From Haladaptatus salinisoli (lineage in GTDB: Archaea > Halobacteriota > Halobacteria > Halobacteriales > Haladaptataceae): DNA of 64,000 bases. This document shows, in pieces, positions 53,325 through 61,779 of the stretch. Both the position numbers and the translations under genes were made by a program. Location: assembly GCF_020614375.1 (NCBI RefSeq), contig NZ_CP085330.1:62001-126000 (forward strand), written 5' to 3'. Each line of letters starts with the position of its first letter. Within the stretch, counting starts at the first letter, position 1. The notes under the pieces are model-generated. The model was not told the DNA's origin and did not search any database. It saw only the letters and a list, made by a program, of their open reading frames with translations.

Positions 53325-54059
53325 TCAGGCGTGTCGTTCGATTTCAGCCCGTAGCTTCTCCGCCATCTCGCTCTTCCCCTCGTTCGCGAACGAGAGCCGG
53401 GTCATCCGCTCGTCCAAGTCGGCCATCTCGGAGAGGAGACCTCCGCGACGATCAACTTCGAGGTTTACGTCGAGTCGGTCTTCCGACTCGCTGGGGACGA
53501 TTTCGAGTTCGTCCAGCTTTCCGGAGAACGGACCGGAGCGCGGAACGAACTCCATCTCCTGAACGAACCGCTGGCCGGAGAACAGGCCGCCGGGTGCCGC
53601 CTCGCACTTGGCGGTTCGGAGCGTGAACCCGAGCGAGTCGAGGGCGTCGAAGAGGGAGGCGAGCCGCGGCCCGGGGTCGACCTGCACCGGATCCTTATCG
53701 TCGGGGTCGACCGCCCAGTCGATGTCGAGACCGGTTTCGAGCCAAACGTTCGTGCGCCCGACCGTGACGGGCGCGTCGATGGGGACGTCGACGGTGATGG
53801 GGAACGTCTTCTCCTCGTCGGGGCCGATGGTGAACGGCTCCGCGACCTGGAACTTGTCAATGACGCCCGTCCTGGTGCTGTCGTCCGTCTCGTACCGAGT
53901 CAGCAGCGCGAAGTAGATGGCGTCCACTTCCTGTTCGGTCGAGCCGCCCTCGACGTGAACCTCGGCTTCGACCGACTCGCCGGCGGTCAGCGTGGTCTTC
54001 GGGAGGATGGTGTCGACGCGGGCGGCACCGATTCCGACGCGGGAGAGAATTCGTTTCAT
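53325..54059 (-). CDS. Spo0M-family protein, copy 2
   Basis: A 244-residue paralogue of the protein at 4175-4906. From MKRILSRVGIGAARVDTILP it follows the same order: GESVEAEVHVEGGSTEQEVDAIYFALLTRYE, VWLETGLDIDWAVDPDDKD and an acidic C-terminus with a Met-rich helix. I chose ATG 54059 by homology with copy 1; ATG 54089 and 54101 would extend it. Having two Spo0M copies about 49 kb apart implies paralogy, not a tandem duplication. Confidence 0.87.
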   Translation of the reverse strand: MKRILSRVGIGAARVDTILPKTTLTAGESVEAEVHVEGGSTEQEVDAIYFALLTRYETDDSTRTGVIDKFQVAEPFTIGPDEEKTFPITVDVPIDAPVTVGRTNVWLETGLDIDWAVDPDDKDPVQVDPGPRLASLFDALDSLGFTLRTAKCEAAPGGLFSGQRFVQEMEFVPRSGPFSGKLDELEIVPSESEDRLDVNLEVDRRGGLLSEMADLDERMTRLSFANEGKSEMAEKLRAEIERHA

Positions 54060-54157
54060 CTCGACGGTCATTTCGTTCATTTGCGACATAAGTTTTCCCA
54101 CCGCGTCGCGCTATCGTTCGACACGATTTTGTATCCCGGCCGCGCGCGTTGTGGCGG

Positions 54158-54586
54158 ATGATCGCCCCCGAATCCGCCGCCCGCGAGCACGTCCTCGACG
54201 CGCACGAGGAGACCGTCGCCTCGGTTCTCCGGTGCGCCGACCAGGTCGCCGGAACGTGGCGCGCCGACGCCGCGACCGACCGCGAAGCGGTCGTCGAACC
54301 CTTTTCGCGTCGACTGCGCGACGCGGGCGCGATGGCCCGTCTTCCGGACGTTCTCTCGGGAGCGGTGTCCGCCGCCGGATTCTCGATGCGGGCGACGCCG
54401 GTTCCCGCCCCGCCGTACGTCGTCGTGACCGGTCGCGGGCCGATGCTCCGCGCGACCGTCTCGACGGGTCGCCTGGTCGTCTTGCTCCGCGCGTTCGACG
54501 TGATTCGCGAGGGGGAGACGCGCTACGTGCGCGGGCCGGACGACCCCCGCGACGCGGTTTCGGTCGACTTCTCGGAGACGAAATAA
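54158..54586 (+). CDS. Conserved haloarchaeal hypothetical protein
   Basis: A 142-residue protein: an N-terminal helix (PESAAREHVLDAHEETVASVLRCADQVA), then a mixed region ending in strands PPYVVVTGRGPMLRATVSTGRLVVLLRAFDVIREG. I recall similar proteins in many Halobacteria but cannot name a function. ATG 54158 is preferred over a TTG nine bases upstream. A short gap precedes the PQQ-type dehydrogenase gene. Confidence 0.6.
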   Translation: MIAPESAAREHVLDAHEETVASVLRCADQVAGTWRADAATDREAVVEPFSRRLRDAGAMARLPDVLSGAVSAAGFSMRATPVPAPPYVVVTGRGPMLRATVSTGRLVVLLRAFDVIREGETRYVRGPDDPRDAVSVDFSETK

Positions 54587-54669
54587 ATTGTAACGACCGA
54601 CGACCATCCGTACAAAAATCAAATACCTCGGCCAGAAATTTAATGCGCGGGTGACGGTATCGTCGTTCC

Positions 54670-55779
54670 ATGGCACCGAGTACTAGACGACGGGTTCTCG
54701 CGAGCGCGGGTGCGCTCCTCTCGGTCGGCGTCGCCGGCGGAGACACCGCCTCCGAGGACGCTCGCTCCGAACCGCTCTCCGACGCGTCGCGTCCGAACGC
54801 CCCGCGAAATCGGACCTCGGCGCGCGAATCGCAGGTCGAAACGGTCGCCGCAAATCTCGAAGTGCCGTGGGGTACCGACGTTTCCTCCGACGGAACGCTC
54901 TACTTCACGGAGCGTCCGGGGCGCGTCAACCGCCTCGGCTCCGACGGGGTCGAGCTGCTCGCCGAAATCGACGATACGCACGCCGTCGGCGAGGGCGGTC
55001 TGCTCGGCCTCGCGCTCCATCCGGAGTTCCCGGCCGCGCCGTTCCTGTACCTCTTCCAGACCTACGAGGACGACGGAATCGTACAGCGCATCCTCCGATA
55101 CCGCCTCTCCGGCGGCGAGTTGGAGCGCGAGGCCGTCGTCTTCGACGGCATCCCCGGCGCGGAGCGACACACGGGCGGTCGTCTCGCGTTCGGCCCGGAC
55201 GGCGACCTCTACGCCTCGGTCGGCGACGCAGACGAGCCCGAGAAGGCGCAGAATCCCGAGACGCTCCACGGGTCGATTCTGCGACTCGAAGCGGACGGGT
55301 CGGTTCCCGACTGCCGCGGGCCGGTGTTCAGCTACGGCCATCGGAATCCGGAAGGCCTCGCGTTCCACCCCGCCACGGGTGCGCTGTACAGCACGGAACA
55401 CGGCCCCGACGAGGACGACGAGATAAACGTCCTCGAAGCCGGGAACAACTACGGATGGCCGGTCGCGACCGGGGAGAGCGACGACCCGTCGTTCACCGAC
55501 CCCCTCGCGACGTACACGCCGACCATCGCGCCCGCGAGCGCGGCGTTCCACGACGGCGCGTTCTACTTCGGAGCGCTCGCGGGCGAACACCTCCACCGGG
55601 TCGAGTTCGGGCCCGACGGCCGAACCGTCGAGTCCGACGAACGGCTGTTCGAGGGCGAGTTCGGGCGCGTCCGGAGCGTCGTCGACGGTTCCGATGGGCT
55701 CTACTTCGTCACGAGCAACCGGGACGGGCGGGGAACGCCGGCGAACGCCGACGACAGGATACTCCGGTGGACGCCTTAA
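54670..55779 (+). CDS. PQQ-dependent sugar dehydrogenase (glucose/sorbosone dehydrogenase type)
   Basis: A 369-residue beta-propeller protein. An Arg-rich signal (STRRRVLASAGALLSVGVAG) suggests Tat export. The family motifs are GEGGLLGLALHPEF, RHTGGRLAFGPDGDLYASVGD, and SYGHRNPEGLAFHPATG, which carry the PQQ/Ca-binding residues including the catalytic His. Members oxidise aldoses with PQQ or a related quinone; whether haloarchaea make PQQ is uncertain. Shares stop-codon bases with the convergent membrane gene (TTAA at 55776-55779). Confidence 0.88.
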   Translation: MAPSTRRRVLASAGALLSVGVAGGDTASEDARSEPLSDASRPNAPRNRTSARESQVETVAANLEVPWGTDVSSDGTLYFTERPGRVNRLGSDGVELLAEIDDTHAVGEGGLLGLALHPEFPAAPFLYLFQTYEDDGIVQRILRYRLSGGELEREAVVFDGIPGAERHTGGRLAFGPDGDLYASVGDADEPEKAQNPETLHGSILRLEADGSVPDCRGPVFSYGHRNPEGLAFHPATGALYSTEHGPDEDDEINVLEAGNNYGWPVATGESDDPSFTDPLATYTPTIAPASAAFHDGAFYFGALAGEHLHRVEFGPDGRTVESDERLFEGEFGRVRSVVDGSDGLYFVTSNRDGRGTPANADDRILRWTP

Positions 55780-56219
55780 GGCGGTTCGACGCCGACGGTT
55801 CCCGCCGCCCCGCCCGCCAGCGCGCCCTCCAGCGCGAACAGGAGCCCCGCCAGCGCGGGGAGCACGACGGCGAGTTGGGCGTCGTACGTCGCGGCCAGTT
55901 CCGACGGGATGCCGCTCGTCGCGATTAAGTAGTTCAGCCCCCAGAACGCGCCGACTTCGCTTCCGGGCGTCGTCATGGTGTGGCGGAGGACGACCGCGAA
56001 CACGCCGCCGCCGACCGCGCTCGCCAACAGGCCGTGGAGGAGGCCGTCGCGCCAGTCGCCGCCCGCGAACCACCCGGCGGTGTACCCTCCCGCCAGCCCC
56101 GTCATCAGGAGCGCCAGCGCCGCGGTCACTCGAACGCTTCGGGGAAGCGGGATGGTCGCACCGACGAGCACCGCGAGGAGTTGTATCAGCACGCCCGCGC
56201 CGACCGCTTCGAGACGCAT
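55776..56219 (-). CDS. Polytopic membrane protein, DUF5518-like
   Basis: A 147-residue protein with four to five hydrophobic segments and Gly-rich helices (GLAGGYTAGWFAGGDWRDGLLHGLLASAVGGG). The pattern matches the DUF5518-like haloarchaeal small membrane family, though only by general look. ATG 56219 is preferred; the upstream frame is Arg-rich. Convergent with the sugar dehydrogenase and divergent from the MBL gene. Confidence 0.65.
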   Translation of the reverse strand: MRLEAVGAGVLIQLLAVLVGATIPLPRSVRVTAALALLMTGLAGGYTAGWFAGGDWRDGLLHGLLASAVGGGVFAVVLRHTMTTPGSEVGAFWGLNYLIATSGIPSELAATYDAQLAVVLPALAGLLFALEGALAGGAAGTVGVEPP

Positions 56220-56314
56220 ACTCCGCGTTCGGTGCGTGACGCGGGAAGATGTTTCGGCTCTCCGCTCCCCGCTTCGACTCCCACCCTTAAGCCGTTGCTC
56301 GGCGTATCGCGCTC

Positions 56315-56995
56315 GTGGCACAGGAACTCGCGGAGGGAGTCTGGTTGCTCGAACTCTCGGTTCCCGTCGTCGGAGCGAACGCCTTTCTGGTGGACGACGG
56401 CGAGGTGACCCTCGTAGATGCGGGCCTGCCTCGTCGGGGACTGCGCCGCGAACTTCGGGACGCCGGGTACGGCCCGGGGGCCGTCGACCGCGCGCTCGTC
56501 ACCCACTACGACGTAGACCACGTCGGCGGTCTCGGGGACCTCCCGGACCTCGACGCGCCCGTCTTCGTCGGCGAGCGCGACGCGGCCCTCCTCTCCGGCG
56601 CGTACGACCCGCCGCTGTTCCACCACAAGGGGGCGTTCCATCGCCTCTCTCGCGCGCTCGTGCCGATTCCCGCCCACCTCGACGTGCGCCCGCTCGAAGA
56701 CGGTGCGCGGGTCGGCGGATTCACGGCCTACCACACCCCCGGGCACAATCCGGGCCACACGGCGTACGTCCACGACGACCTCGGCGTCGGCCTCCTCGGC
56801 GACCTCGCCTGGGAACGCGGCGGCGCGCTGACGCCGCCGAAGTGGTGGGATTCGTACGACACGCGCGAGATTCGACGGAGCATCCGACGATTCGCTCGCT
56901 CGGTTCCCTCCGTCGAGGTGCTCTGCATGGGTCACGGAACGCCGATTCGCGCCGGAGGCTCGGAGGCGCTCTCGGCGCTCGCGAGCCGGGTGTGA
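56315..56995 (+). CDS. MBL-fold metallo-hydrolase
   Basis: A 226-residue metallo-beta-lactamase-fold protein with the metal motif HxDxDH in THYDVDHVGG, the later TPGHNPGHTAY His and GLLGDLAW Asp, and a final MGHGTP His. A complete di-metal site is thus present. Many functions are possible (glyoxalase II-like, lactonase, nuclease); none can be chosen. The start is a GTG at 56315. Confidence 0.88.
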   Translation: MAQELAEGVWLLELSVPVVGANAFLVDDGEVTLVDAGLPRRGLRRELRDAGYGPGAVDRALVTHYDVDHVGGLGDLPDLDAPVFVGERDAALLSGAYDPPLFHHKGAFHRLSRALVPIPAHLDVRPLEDGARVGGFTAYHTPGHNPGHTAYVHDDLGVGLLGDLAWERGGALTPPKWWDSYDTREIRRSIRRFARSVPSVEVLCMGHGTPIRAGGSEALSALASRV

Positions 56996-57248
56996 CGAGC
57001 TTCGGTCACGTCACGCTAGCAACCGTTTCTTTCGCTCGCCTCACCCTCGGATTTCGCCCGAAAGAGACAATACGCCTACACAATAATCACTATCCCGTGG
57101 GTCGAATCACGACACGAAGTGGAATGGGGATACGATATTTCGCCACCGGAGCGACCGGCGCGTCGGGAAGTGCCGCCGTCGAACGACCGCTCGAATCGAA
57201 TCGGGACGACCGATTCGACACCGTCGCGCGGTTTCGGGGGGTCGAGCG

Positions 57249-57986
57249 GTGACGGCGCTCTGGAATCGCCGCTCCCGTGCGGTGTTCGCCGCGATAACGC
57301 TGGGGTTCGGCGGGTACGCGTTCGCCGCCGTGGTCGTCCTGATCGCCGCGCTCGCGCTCGTCGCGGTCGGCGTTCCCGTCCTCGACCAGCCCTCGCTCCT
57401 CGTCGCCGTCTCGGTGGTGATGGGGCAGGGCGTCGCGTTCGGCCTGTTCGCGCTGGCGTACCTCCGGTACACCGGACGAGGTCTCGACTTCGTCAAGATG
57501 CGCGTCCCGACGCTTCCCGATATCGGCTGGGTCGTCGGCGGGTTCGTCGTCTTCTACGGCGGTCTCATCGCGGTGTCGATAGTGCTCGCCACCTTCGGAA
57601 TCCAGTCCGCGCAGAACGAACTCACGAGACTCGGCGAACAGGACCCGCGGGTCTTCTTGCTCCTGATTCCGCTCTCGTTCCTGCTCATCGGACCGGGCGA
57701 GGAACTGCTCTACAGGGGCGTCGTGCAGGAGCGACTCCGCGAGTCGTTCGGGCGCTGGCCCGCCATCGCGCTGGCGAGCCTCATCTTCGCGGTCGTCCAC
57801 GTCTTCTCCCTCCAGGGCGCGGGAAAACTCGTCTACCTCGGCATCCTCGTCATCCTCTCGCCGATCCTCGGCGCGGCCTACGAGTACACTCGAAACCTCG
57901 TCGTCCCGGCGCTCATCCACGGCGCGTTCAACGCCCTCCAGTTCGGACTGGCCTACCTGATGGTGACCGGTCAGCTTCCGTCGTGA
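57249..57986 (+). CDS. CPBP-family intramembrane metalloprotease
   Basis: A 245-residue membrane protein with about seven helices. The CPBP (Abi) motifs are EELLYRG (Glu-Glu-x-x-x-Arg), AVVHVF with His, and LIHGAFNA with His and Asn, in the usual order. These enzymes cleave membrane substrates; in prokaryotes some process bacteriocins or abortive infection factors. The GTG at 57249 starts the first helix. The 250 bases before it have no evident gene. Confidence 0.87.
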   Translation: MTALWNRRSRAVFAAITLGFGGYAFAAVVVLIAALALVAVGVPVLDQPSLLVAVSVVMGQGVAFGLFALAYLRYTGRGLDFVKMRVPTLPDIGWVVGGFVVFYGGLIAVSIVLATFGIQSAQNELTRLGEQDPRVFLLLIPLSFLLIGPGEELLYRGVVQERLRESFGRWPAIALASLIFAVVHVFSLQGAGKLVYLGILVILSPILGAAYEYTRNLVVPALIHGAFNALQFGLAYLMVTGQLPS

Positions 57987-58017
57987 GGGACCCGATTCTA
58001 TCGGTACCGCCGCGGCG

Positions 58018-58299
58018 CTACTCGCTTCGCTTCCACCGTCGAACCTGAAACTCCGCGTATCCGCCGTAGGCGACTTCGAGCGAGCCCATCCACCAGTTCC
58101 ACTTCTCGGGAAGGAGGTGGTCGTCCGGCGCGTCGCGCAGGTGCGACACGACCGCCTCCGCGGACAGTTCGACGCCCGCGTCGGCGCGGTACCGACCGGA
58201 ATCGGCGAGGTCGCGCGCCTGCCGGACGACCACCCGGCGCTCGCCGTCCGGCGCGTCGAACGCCTCGCGCAATCGTCGGTCGAGTTCGGTCGCGTCCAT
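58018..58299 (-). CDS. Small conserved haloarchaeal protein
   Basis: A 93-residue protein: an acidic helical N-terminus with a repeated helix (LREAFDAPDGERRVVVRQARDLAD) and a distinctive ending LLPEKWNWWMGSLEVAYGGYAEFQVRRWKR, very Trp/Tyr rich. Unknown function. It is divergent from the next small gene, with only about 29 bases between starts, so they may share a short promoter region. Confidence 0.65.
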   Translation of the reverse strand: MDATELDRRLREAFDAPDGERRVVVRQARDLADSGRYRADAGVELSAEAVVSHLRDAPDDHLLPEKWNWWMGSLEVAYGGYAEFQVRRWKRSE

Positions 58300-58328
58300 T
58301 TAATACCGTGCTCCCCGTCGAACCACCC

Positions 58329-58607
58329 ATGCCGACCGTCTTCGCCGTGGACGAGTACGAAGCACAGGAGTACGACGCCGTGCTCGTACAAGAACACGCC
58401 GTCGTCTGCCTTAACGATGACCCGCCGCTCGCGCGCGTCATCCCCTTCGAGAAGATGAACCACGTCGACGCCGACCCCGACCTGCTCCTCACCGACTCGG
58501 AAGTCCCCGATTCGTTCTTCGGCGGCGCAGAATACGCCTTCGTGGACGTGTCGAAATTCGACCGAATCCAGCGCCATCTTGAGGATATCGAGCGAGAACA
58601 GTACTGA
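58329..58607 (+). CDS. Small acidic conserved protein
   Basis: A 92-residue protein starting MPTVFAVDEYEAQEYDAVLVQE and rich in Asp/Glu/Val/Phe, ending SKFDRIQRHLEDIEREQY. Soluble, mixed alpha/beta. I do not recognise it, but the composition and start look real. It is upstream of the AT-rich region leading to the DUF7503-like peptide. Confidence 0.65.
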   Translation: MPTVFAVDEYEAQEYDAVLVQEHAVVCLNDDPPLARVIPFEKMNHVDADPDLLLTDSEVPDSFFGGAEYAFVDVSKFDRIQRHLEDIEREQY

Positions 58608-58732
58608 CACCCGGGTTTAATTCTCTATAATAAATTATTTTTCACTGTCGTTTATACACTTTCGATAACGTTCACATGTATGAATAATTTAGTTAATTAG
58701 AATTTCATTAGCAAAATAATAGTACGTGGACC
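58608..58732. promoter_or_regulatory. AT-rich region before the small membrane peptide
   Basis: A 125-base region, strikingly AT-rich for this genome, with several runs of A/T (58621-58638, 58680-58720). AAAATAATA at about 58713-58721 is a TATA candidate for the peptide at 58733, only about 12-20 bases from its ATG, and TTATACAC near 58653 is another. The composition resembles that of other small haloarchaeal genes with strong promoters. Confidence 0.45.
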
Positions 58733-58867
58733 ATGAACCGAAACCGAATCGCAGTCCAGTTGGAACGGCATCCGAAACTAATCGGCTTCTTCTTCGCGGT
58801 CGCGCTGCTCATGGCGCAGGTCGGTAGTGTCGCTGCTAACGTCGCCGAAACTTGCCAGGGTCCTTAA
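58733..58867 (+). CDS. 44-residue membrane peptide, DUF7503-like
   Basis: A short gene not easily found by length filters: MNRNRIAVQLERHPKLIGFF, then a hydrophobic helix and a short external tail containing Ala-Asn and ending with TCQGP. It has one strong membrane helix (about 18-32) after a basic N-terminus. The L-E-R/K-H-P-x-x-I-G-x-x-F pattern is the one I associate with the haloarchaeal DUF7503 family. It converges on the CHAT gene (stops 58865-58867 and 58868-58870). In this family's neighbourhoods DUF7504 proteins are common, supporting a functional link. Function unknown. Confidence 0.7.
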   Translation: MNRNRIAVQLERHPKLIGFFFAVALLMAQVGSVAANVAETCQGP

Positions 58868-60952
58868 TTATATATTTCCCGTAAGCAATTCATCACTCCA
58901 GCGAAGCTCTTCTCTAAACTCGACTGGTATCGTTTCGAGCGAAAAGTAATCTTGTAACTCGGATGTAGTGACTTCGAAGGTGCCGATCTCTCCTGACGTC
59001 AAGTATCTCGTATTATCCTCCGTGATGTGCGTCGCCAGCAACGATCCAAGGCCAAAGTGGGGAAGCGGATGCGTTCGAATTGTAATCGAAAAGTATCCTT
59101 CCTCGATCTGTTCGACACGAGGATACGTTACTGAACCACTTTCGTTCTGCACTAGCATCATCCCACCGTCTCCGACCGTAATGTACCGGTAGCCGGTCGA
59201 CACCTGGTCCTGGGCTATCGAGAGCGCGACTCGAAGCGGGAATCCGCAGTTCAACAGCCGAGCGAGCGGTTTCCCGACCTTCGTCGCGATTCGGTTCGCC
59301 ACCTCCGAGAGCGTGACGACGCCGCCGAAGCTTCCGGCGTCGACCAGCGCCTCGCCCTGCTCGTAGGAGCGACAGGCGTTCAGGAGGAAGGCTTTCACCC
59401 GCACGTCGGAGAGCGTCCGGGCGTCGAGGTAGCCGTCGGAGCAGCGCATCCCGTTGATATCGACGTGGCCGATGTAGTGCAGGAAGTCCGAGGGTGCGGC
59501 GAGCAGTTCCCGCAGTTCGTCGGTCGTGAGGTCGTAGTGGAGGTTCACGTCGAACTGGAGCAGGTCGCGCAGGCCGTAGTGCTCGACCACCGCGCCCTCC
59601 TCCTGCATCGCCTCGTCGTTGCAGACGACGTGAATCTCGATGTGCTCCTTCTGGGCGGGTTCGCGCTCCAGTCGCCTGCGCTGGGAGGCCGCCGTGACCT
59701 TGTTCGCGCCGAGGGGATATCCGTCGCCGACCCACGCGTGTTCGACCGTCTCCGTCGGGTCGGGCTTGAAGATGTTCTCCACCACCTCCTGTTCGCCCGC
59801 GCTCCGAACGAAGTCGTCGTCCGCGGCGTGAGCGTCGCGGAAGAACTCCTTTTGGGCTTCGAGCGTCGGTACGACGTTCATCTCCGCGGGGTTCGGCGGG
59901 CAGCGCACGAGCGCGAGGTCGTTGGCGACGAACGGGAGGACGTTACAGTGCTCGGGAATCGGCGTCACGTCGGTCGTCAGGTTCCACTCCGGAACGTGGC
60001 TCCGAATCGTCTCGAACGGTACCGAGAGGTAGGTTTCGAGTCGCGCCGGAAGCGACGCGTCGTACAACTCGCCGAAGTCCACGTCCACCAACGGTTCGAC
60101 CTGCCGACGCTCGTGCAGGTCCACCTGATAGTACCCTTCCGTCCGGGTCAGGCAGTCGAAGAAGAAGGACTGTTGGAGCGCCCTGTGAACCGTCGTCTCG
60201 TACCCGTCCGGTCCGTCGAGGTCGTACTCGAACCCGTCCGCGACGAGGCGCGGCGACCCGCCGGGAACGAGTTCAGCCCCGAGGTAGTACGCGAGCGGCG
60301 CGGCGGGGTAGACGTACTCTCGCTCCGGCGGGAGCACCAGTTCGACCCCGGTGTCGGGTCGGACGAGTCCGTCCGGCGCATCGAACTCGTCGTCCAGTTC
60401 CACGAGCGGGGGGTGGCCGCGGAGGGTGGGGAACGACCGCTCGGAGCTCGTCGTCTTCAGCGCCGACCCGAACAGCGACACCGCGCGCATCACGTCGCGC
60501 ACGTCCTCGGTCGTCCGGATGGTGCCCGCCGGGCGTTCGTGGAACGACCGCGTGCCGACTCGCACGGCGACGGTGTCGTCGAACGACAGCATCACGGCCT
60601 GTTCGCCGTGTTCGATGGTGAGCGCGCTCTCGATGGCCAGGTACAGCTTCATCGGAGCCGTCGTCAGTTCGAGCAGGTACGCGTCCGGCGCGAGGTGGGT
60701 GTCCGTGCGCGCCGCGTTGTCCGTGACGAACGTCCCCGTCTGCGTCCGAACGAAGACGTTCCCCAACTTCGGAATCTCCACGCCGCTCGTCTCGACGGTG
60801 ACGGCCGCGTCCACCGGAAAGTAGAACTCCTCGGGCTCCGTTTCCCGGGGCGTCACGTCGTCGTCGGTGTACAGCGCGAACCGGGCGTTCTCTATCGGGT
60901 CCGTTATCAGCAGACCGGCCCGGTCGGGGTGAGCGATGACCTGTGGGTGCAT
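58868..60952 (-). CDS. CHAT-domain (caspase-like) protease with large haloarchaeal N-terminal region
   Basis: A 694-residue protein. The C-terminal third (about 430-620) fits a CHAT domain: strand-like HIEIHVVCNDEAM, DFLHYIGHVDING with His496 as the probable catalytic His (in place of the usual H-G), and AFLLNACRSYEQGEALVDAG with Cys527 as the nucleophile, followed by SEVANRIATKVGKPLARLLN. Residues 1-420 are beta-rich and unlike known domains; possible sensing module. Last 70 residues are acidic. CHAT proteases cut target proteins, often in cell-death or defence systems. It starts one base after the upstream gene ends, so the pair is tightly coupled. Specific targets are unknown. Confidence 0.8.
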   Translation of the reverse strand: MHPQVIAHPDRAGLLITDPIENARFALYTDDDVTPRETEPEEFYFPVDAAVTVETSGVEIPKLGNVFVRTQTGTFVTDNAARTDTHLAPDAYLLELTTAPMKLYLAIESALTIEHGEQAVMLSFDDTVAVRVGTRSFHERPAGTIRTTEDVRDVMRAVSLFGSALKTTSSERSFPTLRGHPPLVELDDEFDAPDGLVRPDTGVELVLPPEREYVYPAAPLAYYLGAELVPGGSPRLVADGFEYDLDGPDGYETTVHRALQQSFFFDCLTRTEGYYQVDLHERRQVEPLVDVDFGELYDASLPARLETYLSVPFETIRSHVPEWNLTTDVTPIPEHCNVLPFVANDLALVRCPPNPAEMNVVPTLEAQKEFFRDAHAADDDFVRSAGEQEVVENIFKPDPTETVEHAWVGDGYPLGANKVTAASQRRRLEREPAQKEHIEIHVVCNDEAMQEEGAVVEHYGLRDLLQFDVNLHYDLTTDELRELLAAPSDFLHYIGHVDINGMRCSDGYLDARTLSDVRVKAFLLNACRSYEQGEALVDAGSFGGVVTLSEVANRIATKVGKPLARLLNCGFPLRVALSIAQDQVSTGYRYITVGDGGMMLVQNESGSVTYPRVEQIEEGYFSITIRTHPLPHFGLGSLLATHITEDNTRYLTSGEIGTFEVTTSELQDYFSLETIPVEFREELRWSDELLTGNI

Positions 60953-60953
60953 G

Positions 60954-61646
60954 CTATAGCTTGGTCCAGATGGTCGTGATGTCGTGTTGCGGAACGTGCC
61001 ATCTCTGTTCCGCGGCCAGCGTATCGCGCTTTCGCAGTTCGATTCTCGCGTCGAACAGCGGCGCTAGCTCCTGGACCGCCGCCGAATCGTCCGGCAACGG
61101 TAGGTGGACGTGTCCCATGCCGCGAACCCCGCGGACGAGCGCGGCGATCGTCCGGAGGAACCGCTCCGTCGGGGAGAGGTCGTTCGATTCCAGCAGGTAC
61201 TCCAGCGAGTCGATGCTAATCCTGAGTTCGGCGGGGTCGAGTCCCCCCGCGACGTCGTCGAAGTAGCCCACCGCTTGCACGAGTTCCTGTCTGAGGCGGT
61301 TGAGTTCGCTCCCCTCGTCGGCCTTCGGGAGTTCGACGTCGTCCGCGGTCGACGGTATCGCTCGGTCGATTCCGCGCGGGTCGATTATCCACACGTCCGG
61401 GGCGTTCCGCTCAACCCCCGGCGGCAGGCAATCGTCGATGTGTTCCGACGTGGCGTCGGTGAACGCGAGCAGACGCTTGCGGCCGCGATTCGGGTCTCCG
61501 AGCAACCGCTTCGTCGCCTTCGCCGTGACGTGTTCCGGCACCTCTCCCGTTACCAACAGGGTACAGCCCTGTCGTTTTAACTTCCGTAACGCGGCGTCGA
61601 GGTCTCGTACCCCGTCGCTTCGATTCTGAGCCCGCGCGAATGACAT
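60954..61646 (-). CDS. DUF7504-like degenerate RecA/KaiC-fold protein
   Basis: A 230-residue protein. It starts with a helix then LDAALRKLKRQGCTLLVTGEVPEHVTAKATKRL, where a Walker A loop would be expected but the Gly-Lys-Ser/Thr is missing. A Walker B-like strand LRISIDSLEYLLE follows, in line with KaiC relatives. The ending QRWHVPQHDITTIWTKL is typical of the haloarchaeal DUF7504 family (also labelled HTR-like). Probably a non-hydrolysing regulator or scaffold. First gene of the operon with the CHAT protease. A TATA-like sequence is 25-31 bases upstream. Confidence 0.72.
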   Translation of the reverse strand: MSFARAQNRSDGVRDLDAALRKLKRQGCTLLVTGEVPEHVTAKATKRLLGDPNRGRKRLLAFTDATSEHIDDCLPPGVERNAPDVWIIDPRGIDRAIPSTADDVELPKADEGSELNRLRQELVQAVGYFDDVAGGLDPAELRISIDSLEYLLESNDLSPTERFLRTIAALVRGVRGMGHVHLPLPDDSAAVQELAPLFDARIELRKRDTLAAEQRWHVPQHDITTIWTKL

Positions 61647-61670
61647 CCTTACTGGTAATTAGAGCAATAA

Positions 61671-61677
61671 TGATAAA
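61671..61677 (-). promoter_or_regulatory. TATA box of the DUF7504-CHAT operon
   Basis: On the minus strand TTTATCA lies 25-31 bases before the ATG at 61646, the standard spacing for a leaderless haloarchaeal transcript. The flanking 30 bases are AT-rich against a GC-rich background. Confidence 0.55.
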
Positions 61678-61779
61678 GTTCTTACTACTACTACTTTCGT
61701 CGAAATAGGCGTTCGCGGTCCCGGCGCGCCGGGGACCGGGTCTCTCCGCCGCGTCGGACGACTCCGCCGACGCGGCGAA

